A stretch of 64,000 nucleotides of DNA from contig NZ_FTNI01000008.1 of the NCBI RefSeq assembly GCF_900156315.1, positions 217,227-281,226 on the forward strand, read 5' to 3'. The notes below the pieces were generated by a model. The model was not told the DNA's origin and made no database searches. It worked only from the letters and a program-made list of their open reading frames with translations. Numbering within the stretch: position 1 is the first letter of the stretch; every line of letters starts with the position of its first letter. This stretch comes from Microbispora rosea. Its GTDB lineage: Bacteria; Actinomycetota; Actinomycetes; Streptosporangiales; Streptosporangiaceae. Positions 26,109 through 35,044 of the stretch are shown piece by piece. A program made the position numbers and the translations under genes.

Positions 26109-26762
26109 GTGATCGTCGACCTGTCGGTGCCGGTCGTGAGCGGCATGCCCGTCTACCCAGGCGACCCGGAGGTGGAGATCGCGCCCGCCCTCACGGTGGC
26201 GGTCGAGGGCGTCAACGTCCTCGGCCTGCACCTCGGGTCGCAGTCCGGCACCCACGTGGACGCGCCGTTCCACATCGACGACACGCTGCCCACGCTCGAC
26301 GACCTGCCGCTGGAACGCTTCCTCGGTCCGGCGGCGGTCCTCGACGCCCGGGGCCTGCCGCCGCGCTCGCCGGTCAGCCCCTCCATGCTGGAGCCGGTGG
26401 CCGCACTGCTGCGGCCGGGGACCGTCCTGCTGGTTGCGACCGGCTGGGACGAGCACTGGGGAACTCCGGAATACCTGGCCCACCCTTACCTGGACGCCGA
26501 GGCCGCCCGCCTGATCGTCGCCGCGGGCGTGCGCACCGTCGGCGTCGACGCACTCAGCGTCGACCCCACCCCGGCTCCCGCCGATCTGCTGGCGCACCGC
26601 GTGTTGTGCGGCGCGCACGCCGTGATCGCGGAGAACCTGCGCAACCTCGGCCCGCTGCTGGAGGTCCAGGCCGCCGGCCGCCCGATCGAGGCCTCCCTGC
26701 TGCCGCTGCGCCTTCACGCCGCCGACGGGTCTCCCGTGCGTGCCGTCGCCCGGATCGGCTGA
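26109..26762 (+). CDS. Cyclase-family hydrolase (kynurenine formamidase-like)
   Basis: 217 residues from GTG 26109 with GGGAGA upstream. It has the metal-binding signature SGTHVDAPFH with H41, H49, D51 and H55, and the GWDEHWG and LSVDPTPAP loops of Pfam cyclase PF04199. Members hydrolyse N-formyl or cyclic amide bonds. It is the last gene of the PucR-controlled operon, 17 bp after the ureohydrolase, and may open a cyclic ureide or formamide. Confidence 0.82.
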   Translation: MIVDLSVPVVSGMPVYPGDPEVEIAPALTVAVEGVNVLGLHLGSQSGTHVDAPFHIDDTLPTLDDLPLERFLGPAAVLDARGLPPRSPVSPSMLEPVAALLRPGTVLLVATGWDEHWGTPEYLAHPYLDAEAARLIVAAGVRTVGVDALSVDPTPAPADLLAHRVLCGAHAVIAENLRNLGPLLEVQAAGRPIEASLLPLRLHAADGSPVRAVARIG

Positions 26763-26782
26763 CCCCGGCCAACGCCTCGGAT

Positions 26783-26813
26783 TGACAGGCGGCGGCGTCG
26801 AACTGCTATGGTG
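26783..26813 (+). promoter_or_regulatory. Strong promoter of the ABC-F leader
   Basis: Consensus -35 TTGACA (26783-26788) and extended -10 TGC-TATGGT (TATGGT at 26808-26813), spacer 19. The predicted start is about 30 nt before the leader peptide and 190 nt before the ABC-F gene. Confidence 0.6.
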
Positions 26814-26848
26814 TCGGCCGCTCGTGATTCCAGGCTAGGAGACCAGAC

Positions 26849-26878
26849 GTGGCAGGTGAGGACGACATCTCCGGGTGA
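26849..26878 (+). CDS. Leader peptide of the ABC-F gene (9 residues)
   Basis: GTG at 26849 is preceded by AGGAGA (26837-26842) at 6 nt. The frame encodes VAGEDDISG and ends in TGA at 26876-26878. Its last codons lie in the left arm of the next hairpin. Short translated leaders before ABC-F, erm and similar genes sense antibiotic-stalled ribosomes; this placement fits that role. Confidence 0.5.
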   Translation: MAGEDDISG

Positions 26879-26888
26879 TACCGGAGGT
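26867..26888 (+). promoter_or_regulatory. Attenuator-like hairpin overlapping the leader peptide stop
   Basis: CTCCGG (26869-26874) pairs with CCGGAG (26881-26886), extended to eight pairs with one G-U. The leader stop codon is in the loop. A ribosome stalled on the leader would cover the left arm. The following 120 nt are GC-rich and can form further structures. Confidence 0.45.
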
Positions 26889-27007
26889 TGACCGGCCCCG
26901 GCAGGCGCGTATGACCGCCGCCGATGTGGCCCTCTCGGTCGTCCCCTGATCCCTGTCCCCTTGCCGGGCCGCTCCGCTGCGCCCGGATCACGTACGAGGT
27001 CTCTCGC

Positions 27008-28615
27008 ATGTCCGATGCGTTCATCATCTGTTCCAGCCTGTCCTTCTCCTGGCCTGACGACACGCCCGTCTTCAGCGACCTGTCCTTCACGGTAGGCGGT
27101 GGCCGTACGGGCCTTGTCGCTCCGAACGGTGCGGGCAAGAGCACGCTGCTCAAGCTGATCGCCGGCGAGTACCGGCCCCGCGGCGGGAGCGTGTCCGTCG
27201 GCGGCGTGCTCGGTTATCTGCCGCAGAGCCTGCCCCTCACCGGCGACCTGACCGTGGCCGAGGTTCTCGGGATCGCCCCGGTGATCGCCGCGCTCGACGC
27301 CATCGAGTCGGGCGACGCCGCCGAGGAGCACTTCGCCACGATCGGCAACGACTGGGACATCGAGGAACGCACCCGTGCCCAGCTCGATCGGCTCGGGCTC
27401 GGCGACCTCGCGTTCGGCCGCACACTGGGCACGCTGAGCGGCGGGCAGGTCGTCTCGCTCGGTCTGGCCGCCCAGCTCCTCAAACGGCCGGACGTCCTGC
27501 TGCTGGACGAGCCGACGAACAATCTCGACCTCGGCGCGCGCCGCAGGCTCTACGACGTGCTCGGGGACTGGAACGGCTGCCTGCTGGTGGTCAGCCACGA
27601 CCGGGCCCTGCTCGACCGCATGGACCGCATCGCCGAGCTCGACCGGGGGGAGGTCCGCTTCTACGGCGGCGGCTTCACCGCCTACGAGGCGGCCGTACGC
27701 GCGGAGCAGGAGGCCGCGGAACGGAGCGTGCGCAGCGCCGAGCAGGAGCTCAAGCGCGAGAAGCGGGAGATGCAGCAGGCGCGCGAGCGGGCCGAGCGCC
27801 GCGCGGGCAACGCCGCACGCAATCTCAAGAACGCCGGGCTGGCGCGGATCTTCGCCGGGAACATGAAGCGGGGCGCCCAGGAGTCGGCCGGTCGGGCGGG
27901 CCAGATGCACGCCGCCCGCGTCAGCGACGCCAAGGCCAGGCTCGACGAGGCCGGCCGGGCGCTACGCGACGACCAGAAGATCACGCTGGAGCTGCCGGGG
28001 ACGAACGTGCCCGCCGGGCGGACGGTCTTCCTCGGCGAGGGCCTGCGGGCCCGTGGCCTGTTCGCCGAGCCGGGCATCGACCTGGCGATCCGCGGCCCCG
28101 AGCGCATCGCGCTGACCGGCCCCAACGGCGCGGGCAAGTCCACCCTGCTGCGTCTGATCGGCGGAGAACTCGAGCCGGACGCCGGCACGACCAGGCGGGC
28201 CGACGGCAGGGTCGCCTACCTGTCGCAGCGGCTCGACCTGCTGGACGTGGATCGCACGGTGGCGGAGAACCTGGCGGCGTTCGCCCCCGGCATGCAGGAG
28301 GCGGAGCGGATGAACCTGCTCGCCCGCTTCCTGTTCCGCGGCGCGCGTGCGCACCTGCCGGTGGGCGTGCTGTCGGGCGGCGAACGGCTGCGCGCCACGC
28401 TGGCCTGTGTGCTGTGCGCCGAACCGGCGCCCCAGCTCCTGCTGCTCGACGAGCCGACCAACAACCTCGACCTGGTCAGCGTGGGGCAGTTGGAGAGCGC
28501 GCTCGCCGCGTACGAGGGGGCGTTCGTGGTGGTCAGCCACGACGAGCGTTTCCTGACGGAGGTCGGGGTCGACCGGTGGCTGGAGCTGTCCGGGGGCCGT
28601 CTGCTGGAGGGCTGA
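27008..28615 (+). CDS. ABC-F ribosome-associated ATPase, antibiotic-resistance type candidate
   Basis: 535 residues from ATG 27008 with GAGG upstream. It has two ABC domains without membrane segments: Walker A NGAGKST in both, signatures LSGGQVVSLG and LSGGERLRAT, Walker B LLLDEPTNNLDL twice, joined by a basic coiled linker (about 235-300; AEQELKREKREMQQARERAE). ABC-F proteins enter the ribosomal E site and displace drugs or rescue stalls. The upstream leader peptide and hairpin suggest drug-inducible control, which points to a resistance member rather than a housekeeping EttA-type. The drug class is unknown. Confidence 0.85.
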   Translation: MSDAFIICSSLSFSWPDDTPVFSDLSFTVGGGRTGLVAPNGAGKSTLLKLIAGEYRPRGGSVSVGGVLGYLPQSLPLTGDLTVAEVLGIAPVIAALDAIESGDAAEEHFATIGNDWDIEERTRAQLDRLGLGDLAFGRTLGTLSGGQVVSLGLAAQLLKRPDVLLLDEPTNNLDLGARRRLYDVLGDWNGCLLVVSHDRALLDRMDRIAELDRGEVRFYGGGFTAYEAAVRAEQEAAERSVRSAEQELKREKREMQQARERAERRAGNAARNLKNAGLARIFAGNMKRGAQESAGRAGQMHAARVSDAKARLDEAGRALRDDQKITLELPGTNVPAGRTVFLGEGLRARGLFAEPGIDLAIRGPERIALTGPNGAGKSTLLRLIGGELEPDAGTTRRADGRVAYLSQRLDLLDVDRTVAENLAAFAPGMQEAERMNLLARFLFRGARAHLPVGVLSGGERLRATLACVLCAEPAPQLLLLDEPTNNLDLVSVGQLESALAAYEGAFVVVSHDERFLTEVGVDRWLELSGGRLLEG

Positions 28616-28621
28616 GGGCGT

Positions 28622-28643
28622 CGGCCCCGGAAGTCCGGGGCCG
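28622..28643. terminator. Bidirectional hairpin between ABC-F and the Lrp gene
   Basis: CGGCCCCGG (28622-28630) pairs with CCGGGGCCG (28635-28643) with a 4-nt loop, in the 38-bp gap between two convergent genes. Confidence 0.6.
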
Positions 28644-28653
28644 GTGGCCGTCG

Positions 28654-29145
28654 TCAGTGGGTGCCCCAGGAGTAGGTCTGCTTGTGCAGCTTGAGATAGA
28701 CGAACGTCTCGGTCGCACGCACGCTGGAGATCGCCCGGATCTTGCCCAGGATCTCCAGCAGGTGGGTGTCGCCCTCGCAGACCACCTCGACCATGATGTC
28801 GACCGAGCCGGCCGTGAGCACCACGTAGTCGATCTCGGGGATCTGCGACAGTTCGTCGGCGACCTGCTCCAGGTCGCCTTCGCACTTGATGCCGATCATG
28901 GCCTGGCGGGGGAAGCCCAGGGTGAGCGGGTCGGTGACGGCGACGATCTGCATGACGCCGAGGTCGAGCAGGCGCTGCACGCGCTGGCGTACGGCGGCCT
29001 CCGACAGCCCCACCGCCTTGCCGATGGCGGCGTACGGCTTTCGCCCGTCCATCTGAAGCTGCTCGATGATCTGCTTGGAGATCTCGTCGAGCACCACCGG
29101 CCCACCCTTCGCGGCAGCCGCGCGAGCCTTAGGCGGAGTCGTCAT
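28654..29145 (-). CDS. Lrp/AsnC-family transcriptional regulator
   Basis: 163 residues from ATG 29145. An N-terminal helix-turn-helix (DEISKQIIEQLQMDGRKPYAAIGKAVGLSEAAVRQRVQRL) is followed by the RAM/AsnC ligand domain (ITVGF-like AMIGIKCEGD, VVLTAGSVDIMVEVVCEG). It is divergent from the aldehyde dehydrogenase gene, which heads the polyamine cluster, and so is probably its local regulator. An inducer such as putrescine or an amino acid derived from it is likely (inference). Confidence 0.9.
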   Translation of the reverse strand: MTTPPKARAAAAKGGPVVLDEISKQIIEQLQMDGRKPYAAIGKAVGLSEAAVRQRVQRLLDLGVMQIVAVTDPLTLGFPRQAMIGIKCEGDLEQVADELSQIPEIDYVVLTAGSVDIMVEVVCEGDTHLLEILGKIRAISSVRATETFVYLKLHKQTYSWGTH

Positions 29146-29232
29146 CCTCGGGGGGTGTCCTCTCTTGGCGGGCTTCGATCGCCGTAGCGACCTGGTGTTA
29201 CAGCATCGTTTTTGACATGTTGCGATCGTGGT

Positions 29233-29303
29233 CTGACATGGTGTCAGCTCCATCGCTTGCGTCAAGCGATTTCGTAGCAATTTGGTATCTTAGCGACGAA
29301 ATC
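29233..29303. promoter_or_regulatory. Two inverted repeats in the lrp-aldehyde dehydrogenase intergenic region
   Basis: CTGACA-TGG-TGTCAG is a perfect palindrome at 29233-29247. GATTTCGT (29268-29275) and ACGAAATC (29296-29303) form an 8-bp inverted repeat with a 20-nt AT-rich spacer. The whole 222-bp divergent region is the most AT-rich of the area, suiting operator sites for the Lrp-type regulator. Confidence 0.5.
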
Positions 29304-29367
29304 CCTTGTCGTAGGCTCCTTCCTCTGTCAGAGTCGCGACAACTCAGCCACCACCAGGAGGTCAACG

Positions 29368-30801
29368 GTGACCACCCGTCTCCAGAACTTCGTGAACGGG
29401 AAGTTCGTCGACGCCGCGAGCGGCCGTTTCTCCGATGTCGTAGACCCTACGACGGGCGAGGTCTACGCCCAGGCGCCGGTGTCGGGCCAGGAGGACGTCG
29501 ACGCCGCGTACGCCGCCGCGACGGCCGCCTTCGAGACGTGGGGACAGACGACGCCGGGTGAGCGCGCCGCGCTGCTGCTGAAGGTCGCCGACGCGATCGA
29601 GGCCCGCGCGGACGAGATCAACGAGGCCGAGTGCCGCAACACCGGCAAGCCCCGCGCCCGCATGGCCGAGGACGAGACCCCGGTCGCCGCCGACCACTTC
29701 CGGTTCTTCGCCGGTGCGGCCCGCACCCTGGAGGGTCCCACCGCCGGTGAGTTCCTCGCCGACCACACCTCGGTGATCCGGCACGAGCCGATCGGCGTCA
29801 TCGGTCAGGTCACGCCGTGGAACTACCCGATGATGATGGCGGTGTGGAAGATCGCCCCCGCTCTCGCGGCCGGCAACACGATCGTGCTCAAGCCGTCCGA
29901 CACCACCCCGGTCTCCACGCTGAAGATGGCCGAGATCCTCGGTGAGGTCCTGCCCGCCGGCGTCTTCAACGTCGTGACCGGCGACCGGGAGACCGGCTCG
30001 CTGGTCGTCGGCCACCCGTCGGCGAGCATGGTGGCGATCACCGGTTCGGTGGGCGCGGGCATGGCGGTCGCGAGGACCGCCGCCGACGACGTCAAGCGGG
30101 TCCACCTGGAGCTGGGCGGCAAGGCCCCGGTCGTGATCTTCGAGGACGTCAAGGACATCAAGGCCGTCGCCGAGGCCGTCGCCGGTGCGGGCCTCTACAA
30201 CGCCGGCCAGGACTGCACCGCCGCCTGCCGAGTGCTCGTGCAGGAGAGCATCCACGACGAGTTCGCCGCCGCGCTCGCCGAGGCCGCCGCCGCCACCAAG
30301 CTGGGCGGTCTCGACGTGGAGGACGCCTACTTCGGGCCGCTGAACAACGCGAACCAGCTCACCCGGGTCGAGGGCTTCTTCCAGCGGCTGCCCGAGCACG
30401 CGAAGGTCCTCACCGGCGGCGCCCGCGTCGGCGACAAGGGCTTCTTCTTCGCCCCGACCGTGGTGGACGGGCTGAAGCAGGACGACGAGATGGTCCAGGA
30501 CGAGATCTTCGGTCCTGTCATGACCGTTCAGACGTTCACCGACGAGGCCGACGCGCTGGCCAAGGCCAACGGCGTCCGCTACGGCCTGTCCGGCTCGGTG
30601 TGGACCTCCGACCACGGCCGCGCGATGCGGATGTCCAAGCGGCTCGACTTCGGCGTCGTCTGGGTCAACACCCACATCCCGTTCGTGTCCGAGATGCCGC
30701 ACGGCGGCTTCAAGCACTCGGGCTACGGCAAGGACCTGTCCGTCTTCGGCCTGCACGACTACACCCGAGTCAAGCACGTCATGCACTACATCGGCGAATA
30801 G
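29368..30801 (+). CDS. Gamma-aminobutyraldehyde-type dehydrogenase
   Basis: 477 residues from GTG 29368 with AGGAGG upstream. It is a standard NAD-dependent aldehyde dehydrogenase with N151 (TPWNYPMMM), E248 (LELGGKAP) and catalytic C283 (GQDCTAACR). The gene neighbourhood (Lrp regulator, potABCD, PuuB-like oxidase) and motif context fit PatD/PuuC-type enzymes that oxidise 4-aminobutyraldehyde to GABA. The substrate assignment rests mainly on context. Confidence 0.85.
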   Translation: MTTRLQNFVNGKFVDAASGRFSDVVDPTTGEVYAQAPVSGQEDVDAAYAAATAAFETWGQTTPGERAALLLKVADAIEARADEINEAECRNTGKPRARMAEDETPVAADHFRFFAGAARTLEGPTAGEFLADHTSVIRHEPIGVIGQVTPWNYPMMMAVWKIAPALAAGNTIVLKPSDTTPVSTLKMAEILGEVLPAGVFNVVTGDRETGSLVVGHPSASMVAITGSVGAGMAVARTAADDVKRVHLELGGKAPVVIFEDVKDIKAVAEAVAGAGLYNAGQDCTAACRVLVQESIHDEFAAALAEAAAATKLGGLDVEDAYFGPLNNANQLTRVEGFFQRLPEHAKVLTGGARVGDKGFFFAPTVVDGLKQDDEMVQDEIFGPVMTVQTFTDEADALAKANGVRYGLSGSVWTSDHGRAMRMSKRLDFGVVWVNTHIPFVSEMPHGGFKHSGYGKDLSVFGLHDYTRVKHVMHYIGE

Positions 30802-30852
30802 GTGCTCCCAGCTCCGGCCGGGTACCTAGCGAAAAAGAGGGATAAGCCTGGA

Positions 30853-32001
30853 ATGACAGAGATCCAGGCGGGCCCGGGGGCAGCCGTCGCGGCTGCCCCC
30901 GTATCAGGAGACGTGCCCGCCATCGAACTCGACCACGTGGTCAAGGAGTACGTCTCGCACGGCGAGGTCGTACGGGCGGTCAAGGGCGTGAGCCTCGCCA
31001 TTGCGGAGGGGGAGTTCTTCTCCCTCCTCGGCCCCTCAGGCTGTGGCAAAACCACCAGCATGCGGATGATCGCCGGGTTCGAGGACCCCACACAGGGGGT
31101 CGTCAGGCTCCACGGGGAGGACGTCACGAGCGTCCCGCCGAACAAGCGTGACATCAACATGGTGTTCCAGTCCTACGCGCTGTTCCCGCACATGAACGTC
31201 TGGGACAACGTCGCGTTCGGGCTCAAGCGCAAGAAGGTCCCCGACGCGGAGATCAAGCGCCGCGTCGGCGAGATCCTGGAGGTCGTGGACCTGGTCGGCC
31301 GCGAGAAGCGCCGGCCGAAGGAGATGTCGGGAGGCCAGCAGCAGCGCGTCGCCCTCGCCCGGGCCCTGGTCAACCGCCCCCGCGCGCTCCTGCTCGACGA
31401 GCCGCTCGGCGCGCTCGACCTCAAGCTCCGCCAGGCCATGCAGATCGAGCTCAAGCGCATCCAGCGCGAGGTCGGCATCACGTTCGTCTACGTGACGCAC
31501 GACCAGAGCGAGGCGCTGACGATGAGCGATCGCATCGCGGTCATGAACGACGGCCTCGTGGAGCAGCTCGCGGAACCGCGCGAGATCTACGAGCGGCCCG
31601 CCAGCAAGTTCGTGGCGGGGTTCATCGGCACGTCCAACCTGCTGAGCGGCACCGTCCAGCAGATCACCGGCGACACCGCCGTGCTCGCGCTCGGCGCGAG
31701 CGACCGGATCCTCGTCCCCGCCGACGGCGCGCTCGCGGCCGGCGCCTCGGTCGACCTCACGGTCCGGCCCGAGAAGATCAAAATCGCTAAGGACCAGCCG
31801 GAAGGCGACCTCAGCGTGGTGCGGGGGACGGTCTCCGAGGTCGTCTACCTCGGCACCTACAACAGCTACGTCGTGAGGCTCGGCGACGGCGCCGAGATCA
31901 CGGTGTTCGAGCAGAACGCCAACGACAGCACGATCACCGCCGAGCGAGGCGACGCGGTCTGGCTCTCCTGGCAGCCCTGGCACTCCTACGCGCTGCGGTA
32001 G
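30853..32001 (+). CDS. potA: Spermidine/putrescine ABC transporter ATPase
   Basis: 382 residues from ATG 30853. Walker [10 protein letters not shown] (60-68), Q-loop [17 protein letters not shown], signature MSGGQQQR, Walker [13 protein letters not shown], switch VTHDQSEAL and a C-terminal TOBE region ([11 protein letters not shown]) are complete. It powers polyamine uptake with the PotB/PotC permeases and the binding protein encoded downstream. The gene lies 51 bp after the dehydrogenase, in the same operon. Confidence 0.92.
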   Translation: MTEIQAGPGAAVAAAPVSGDVPAIELDHVVKEYVSHGEVVRAVKGVSLAIAEGEFFSLLGPSGCGKTTSMRMIAGFEDPTQGVVRLHGEDVTSVPPNKRDINMVFQSYALFPHMNVWDNVAFGLKRKKVPDAEIKRRVGEILEVVDLVGREKRRPKEMSGGQQQRVALARALVNRPRALLLDEPLGALDLKLRQAMQIELKRIQREVGITFVYVTHDQSEALTMSDRIAVMNDGLVEQLAEPREIYERPASKFVAGFIGTSNLLSGTVQQITGDTAVLALGASDRILVPADGALAAGASVDLTVRPEKIKIAKDQPEGDLSVVRGTVSEVVYLGTYNSYVVRLGDGAEITVFEQNANDSTITAERGDAVWLSWQPWHSYALR

Positions 32002-32124
32002 ATCCCCGCGCCGGCTCCATCCGTCGACATCCCCGCCACGCATCCCCTCGACGCATTCCCGCCACGAATCCCCGAACCCCCTGTACAGCGAACCCGGTAC
32101 AGCGAACCCGGAGCACGAACTCCT

Positions 32125-33384
32125 ATGAACGACCCATACAGGCAGGACCCCGCCCTCCTCCGCGGCATGACCCAGCGCCGGCTCGGCAGGCGCGACGCCT
32201 TCCGGCTCGCGGGCCTGTCGGCCGCCGGGCTCGCTCTGGCGGCCTGCGGCGTGCAGGGCAAGGGCACGGCCAGGCCGTCCTCCTCCGCGCAGGCCCAGTC
32301 CGAGGTGGAGAAGTTCTGGTCCGGCAAGACGAAGAACGGCCACGTGGACTTCGCCAACTGGCCGCTCTACATGGACCCCAAGCAGCCCGAGCTCAAGCAG
32401 TTCACCCAGCAGACCGGCATCACGGTGAACTACAAAGAGGTCATCCTCGAGATGCCGAGCTGGTTCGCCAAGATCCAGCCGCAGCTCGCCGCCGGGCAGT
32501 CGATCGACTACGACCTCATGGTCGTCACCAACGGCCTCCACTTCCAGCGGCTCGTGCAGCTCGGCTACCTGGCGCCGCTCGATCACTCCAAGCTGCCGAA
32601 CTTCGCGGCCAACGCGGCGCCGGAGTACAAGCAGGAGTCGTTCGACCCCGGCAACGTCTACAGCATCCCGTGGGCCTCCGGCATCACCGGCATCGCGTAC
32701 AACCCGAAGTACGTCGACACCCCGCCGACCAGCATGGCCGACCTGTGGAACCCCAAGTACAAGGGCAAGGTCGGCATGATGTCCGACTCCCAGGAGATCG
32801 CCAACTTCGGCCTGTTCGCGATCGGCGTGGACCCCGACAAGTCCACCGAGGCGGACTGGGAGAAGGCCGCGGCCAAGCTCCAGGAGCAGCGCGACGCCGG
32901 CATCGTGCGCAAGTACTACGACCAGGCGTACACCGACCCGCTCGCCAAGGGTGACATCTGGCTCACGATGGCGTGGTCGGGCGACGTCTTCCAGAAGAAC
33001 GTCTCCGACGGGACGGACCTCAAGTTCGTGGTCCCGCAGGAGGGCGGCACCATCTGGACCGACAACATGACGATCCCGAAGACCGCGACCAACCCGGTCG
33101 ACGCGATCATGCTGATGGACTTCTTCTACGACGTGAACGTCGCGGCGCACCTCGCGGAGTACATCAACTACGTGACGCCGGTCCCGGCCGCCAAGGACGT
33201 CATCGCCGCCGACGCCGCCAAGGCCACGGGCGACGACAAGAAGCTCCTCGAGGAGGTGGCGAGCAGTCCGCTGGTGTTCCCGAGCGAGCAGGACTCCGCC
33301 AGGCTCCGCAACTACGTGAACGGCAAGACGCCGGAGGAGCAGAAGAAGTTCGAGTCCATCTTCCAGGCGATCACGACGTCATGA
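32125..33384 (+). CDS. potD: Polyamine-binding lipoprotein
   Basis: 419 residues. The N-terminus has RRLGRRDAFRLAG (a twin-Arg-like motif), then a hydrophobic stretch with lipobox LALAAC, so it is an exported lipoprotein. The mature part is a type I/II periplasmic-binding fold of the PotD/PotF family (VDFANWPLYMD, ITVNYKEVI, YDLMVVTNG, IPWASGITGIAYN, PKTATNPVDAIMLMDFFYD). It follows potA after 123 bp that contain a duplicated GTACAGCGAACCCG, and overlaps potB by ATGA. Confidence 0.9.
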   Translation: MNDPYRQDPALLRGMTQRRLGRRDAFRLAGLSAAGLALAACGVQGKGTARPSSSAQAQSEVEKFWSGKTKNGHVDFANWPLYMDPKQPELKQFTQQTGITVNYKEVILEMPSWFAKIQPQLAAGQSIDYDLMVVTNGLHFQRLVQLGYLAPLDHSKLPNFAANAAPEYKQESFDPGNVYSIPWASGITGIAYNPKYVDTPPTSMADLWNPKYKGKVGMMSDSQEIANFGLFAIGVDPDKSTEADWEKAAAKLQEQRDAGIVRKYYDQAYTDPLAKGDIWLTMAWSGDVFQKNVSDGTDLKFVVPQEGGTIWTDNMTIPKTATNPVDAIMLMDFFYDVNVAAHLAEYINYVTPVPAAKDVIAADAAKATGDDKKLLEEVASSPLVFPSEQDSARLRNYVNGKTPEEQKKFESIFQAITTS

Positions 33385-34244
33385 GCAGGCTCAGGGCTGC
33401 GCTGACGCCATACCTGCTGCTCTTCCCCGGCACGCTCTGGCTGGCGATCTTCTTCGTCGTCCCGACGGTCGTCATGCTGTCGCTGTCGCTGCAGTCGGGC
33501 GATGTCGTCAACGGCTACGCGTTCACCTTCAACTGGCACAGCTACGTCGACGGGATCAGCACCTACCACGACCAGATCGTCAGGTCCCTGGTGTACGGCC
33601 TGGTCTCGACGGTGATCCAGATCGTCATCGGGTTCCCCGTGGCGTACTGGATCGCCTTCAAGGGCGGCACCCGCAAGTCGATCTACCTGTTCCTCCTGCT
33701 GCTGCCCTTCCTGGTGTCGTTCGTGCTGCGCACCATCTCGTGGCAGTTCTTCCTGTCCGACAACGGCCTGCTGCTCGGGCCGCTGAAGTCGCTGGGCCTG
33801 GTGCCGCAGGACTTCCACATCCTCGCCACGAGCGCGGCGGTGATCGGCGGCCTGGCCTACAACTTCCTGCCGTTCATGATCCTGCCGATGTACGTGGCGC
33901 TGGAGCGGATCGACCCGCGTGTCCTGGAGGCCGCGCAGGATCTCTACGCCAGCAAGGCGCAGACCTTCCTGCGCGTGGTGCTGCCGCTGTCGCTGCCGGG
34001 CGTGTTCGCCGGCGTGCTGATGACGTTCGTCCCGGCCACGTCGGACTACGTCAACGCCTCCGTGCTCGGCGGCACCAGCAACACGATGATCGGCAACGTC
34101 ATCCAGAACCAGTTCCTGGTCAACCAGGACTATCCGACCGCCTCGGCGCTGTCGTTCACGTTGATGGCCCTGCTGCTCGTGGGCATCTTCGCGTACGCCA
34201 AGGCGCTCGGCACCGAGGACGTGCTGGAGGTGGCGGCCCGATGA
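33381..34244 (+). CDS. potB: Polyamine ABC transporter permease
   Basis: 287 residues, six membrane helices, with the EAA loop LEAAQDLYASKAQTFLRVVLPLSLPG that docks the ATPase. ATG 33381 overlaps the potD stop. It forms the channel with PotC. Confidence 0.92.
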   Translation: MSRLRAALTPYLLLFPGTLWLAIFFVVPTVVMLSLSLQSGDVVNGYAFTFNWHSYVDGISTYHDQIVRSLVYGLVSTVIQIVIGFPVAYWIAFKGGTRKSIYLFLLLLPFLVSFVLRTISWQFFLSDNGLLLGPLKSLGLVPQDFHILATSAAVIGGLAYNFLPFMILPMYVALERIDPRVLEAAQDLYASKAQTFLRVVLPLSLPGVFAGVLMTFVPATSDYVNASVLGGTSNTMIGNVIQNQFLVNQDYPTASALSFTLMALLLVGIFAYAKALGTEDVLEVAAR

Positions 34245-35032
34245 AGGGTGGCCTGCTGCGAGGCCGCGGCCTGCAGATCTACACCTGGCTGGTGATCGCG
34301 TGGCTCGTGCTGCCGATCGCCGTGATGATCCTGTTCGGTTTCAACGACACCCACGGCCGATACAACACGGCCTGGCAGGGCTTCACGTTCAAGTGGTACG
34401 GCAAGCTGTTCGAGATCGGCGACCTCACCCAGGCGCTGGTGAACTCGCTGCTCATCGCCGTGCTGACGATGCTGATCGCCGGGGTGCTCGGGTCGCTGAT
34501 CGGGCTGGCGCTCGGCCGCTACCGCTTCCGCGGCTCCGGGGCGATGAACCTCGTGATGTTCGCGGCGATCTCCTGCGCCGAGATCGTGATGGGCGCGTCG
34601 CTGCTGTCGCTTTTCGTCACGCTCGCCGTGCCGCTCGGCTTCTGGACGATCCTGATCTCGCACGTCATGTTCTCGATCTCGTTCGTGGCCGTGACCGTGC
34701 GGGCCCGGGTGATGACGCTCGACTCCTCCCTCGAGGAGGCCGCCCGCGACCTCGGTGCGGGACCGTGGACGACGTTCCGGCTGGTCACCCTGCCGATGAT
34801 CTTCCCGGGCGTGCTGGCCGGCTCGATGCTGGCCTTCGCGCTGTCGATCGACGACTTCGTCATCACCAACTTCAACTCCGGCGGCACCATGACGTTCCCG
34901 CTGTGGATCTGGGGCGCCACCCGCGTGGGCCTCCCGCCGCAGGTGAACGTCATGGGGACGCTGATCTTCGCGGCCGGTGTGCTGATCGCCGTGGCCAACG
35001 CCCTCCTGGCCCGCCGCCGCGCCAACGCGTGA
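34241..35032 (+). CDS. potC: Polyamine ABC transporter permease
   Basis: 263 residues, six membrane helices, EAA loop LEEAARDLGAGPWTTFRLVTLP, and the conserved LSIDDFVITNF segment of PotC. ATG 34241 overlaps the potB stop by ATGA. Confidence 0.92.
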   Translation: MKGGLLRGRGLQIYTWLVIAWLVLPIAVMILFGFNDTHGRYNTAWQGFTFKWYGKLFEIGDLTQALVNSLLIAVLTMLIAGVLGSLIGLALGRYRFRGSGAMNLVMFAAISCAEIVMGASLLSLFVTLAVPLGFWTILISHVMFSISFVAVTVRARVMTLDSSLEEAARDLGAGPWTTFRLVTLPMIFPGVLAGSMLAFALSIDDFVITNFNSGGTMTFPLWIWGATRVGLPPQVNVMGTLIFAAGVLIAVANALLARRRANA

Positions 35033-35044
35033 GGAAGTGAGACC

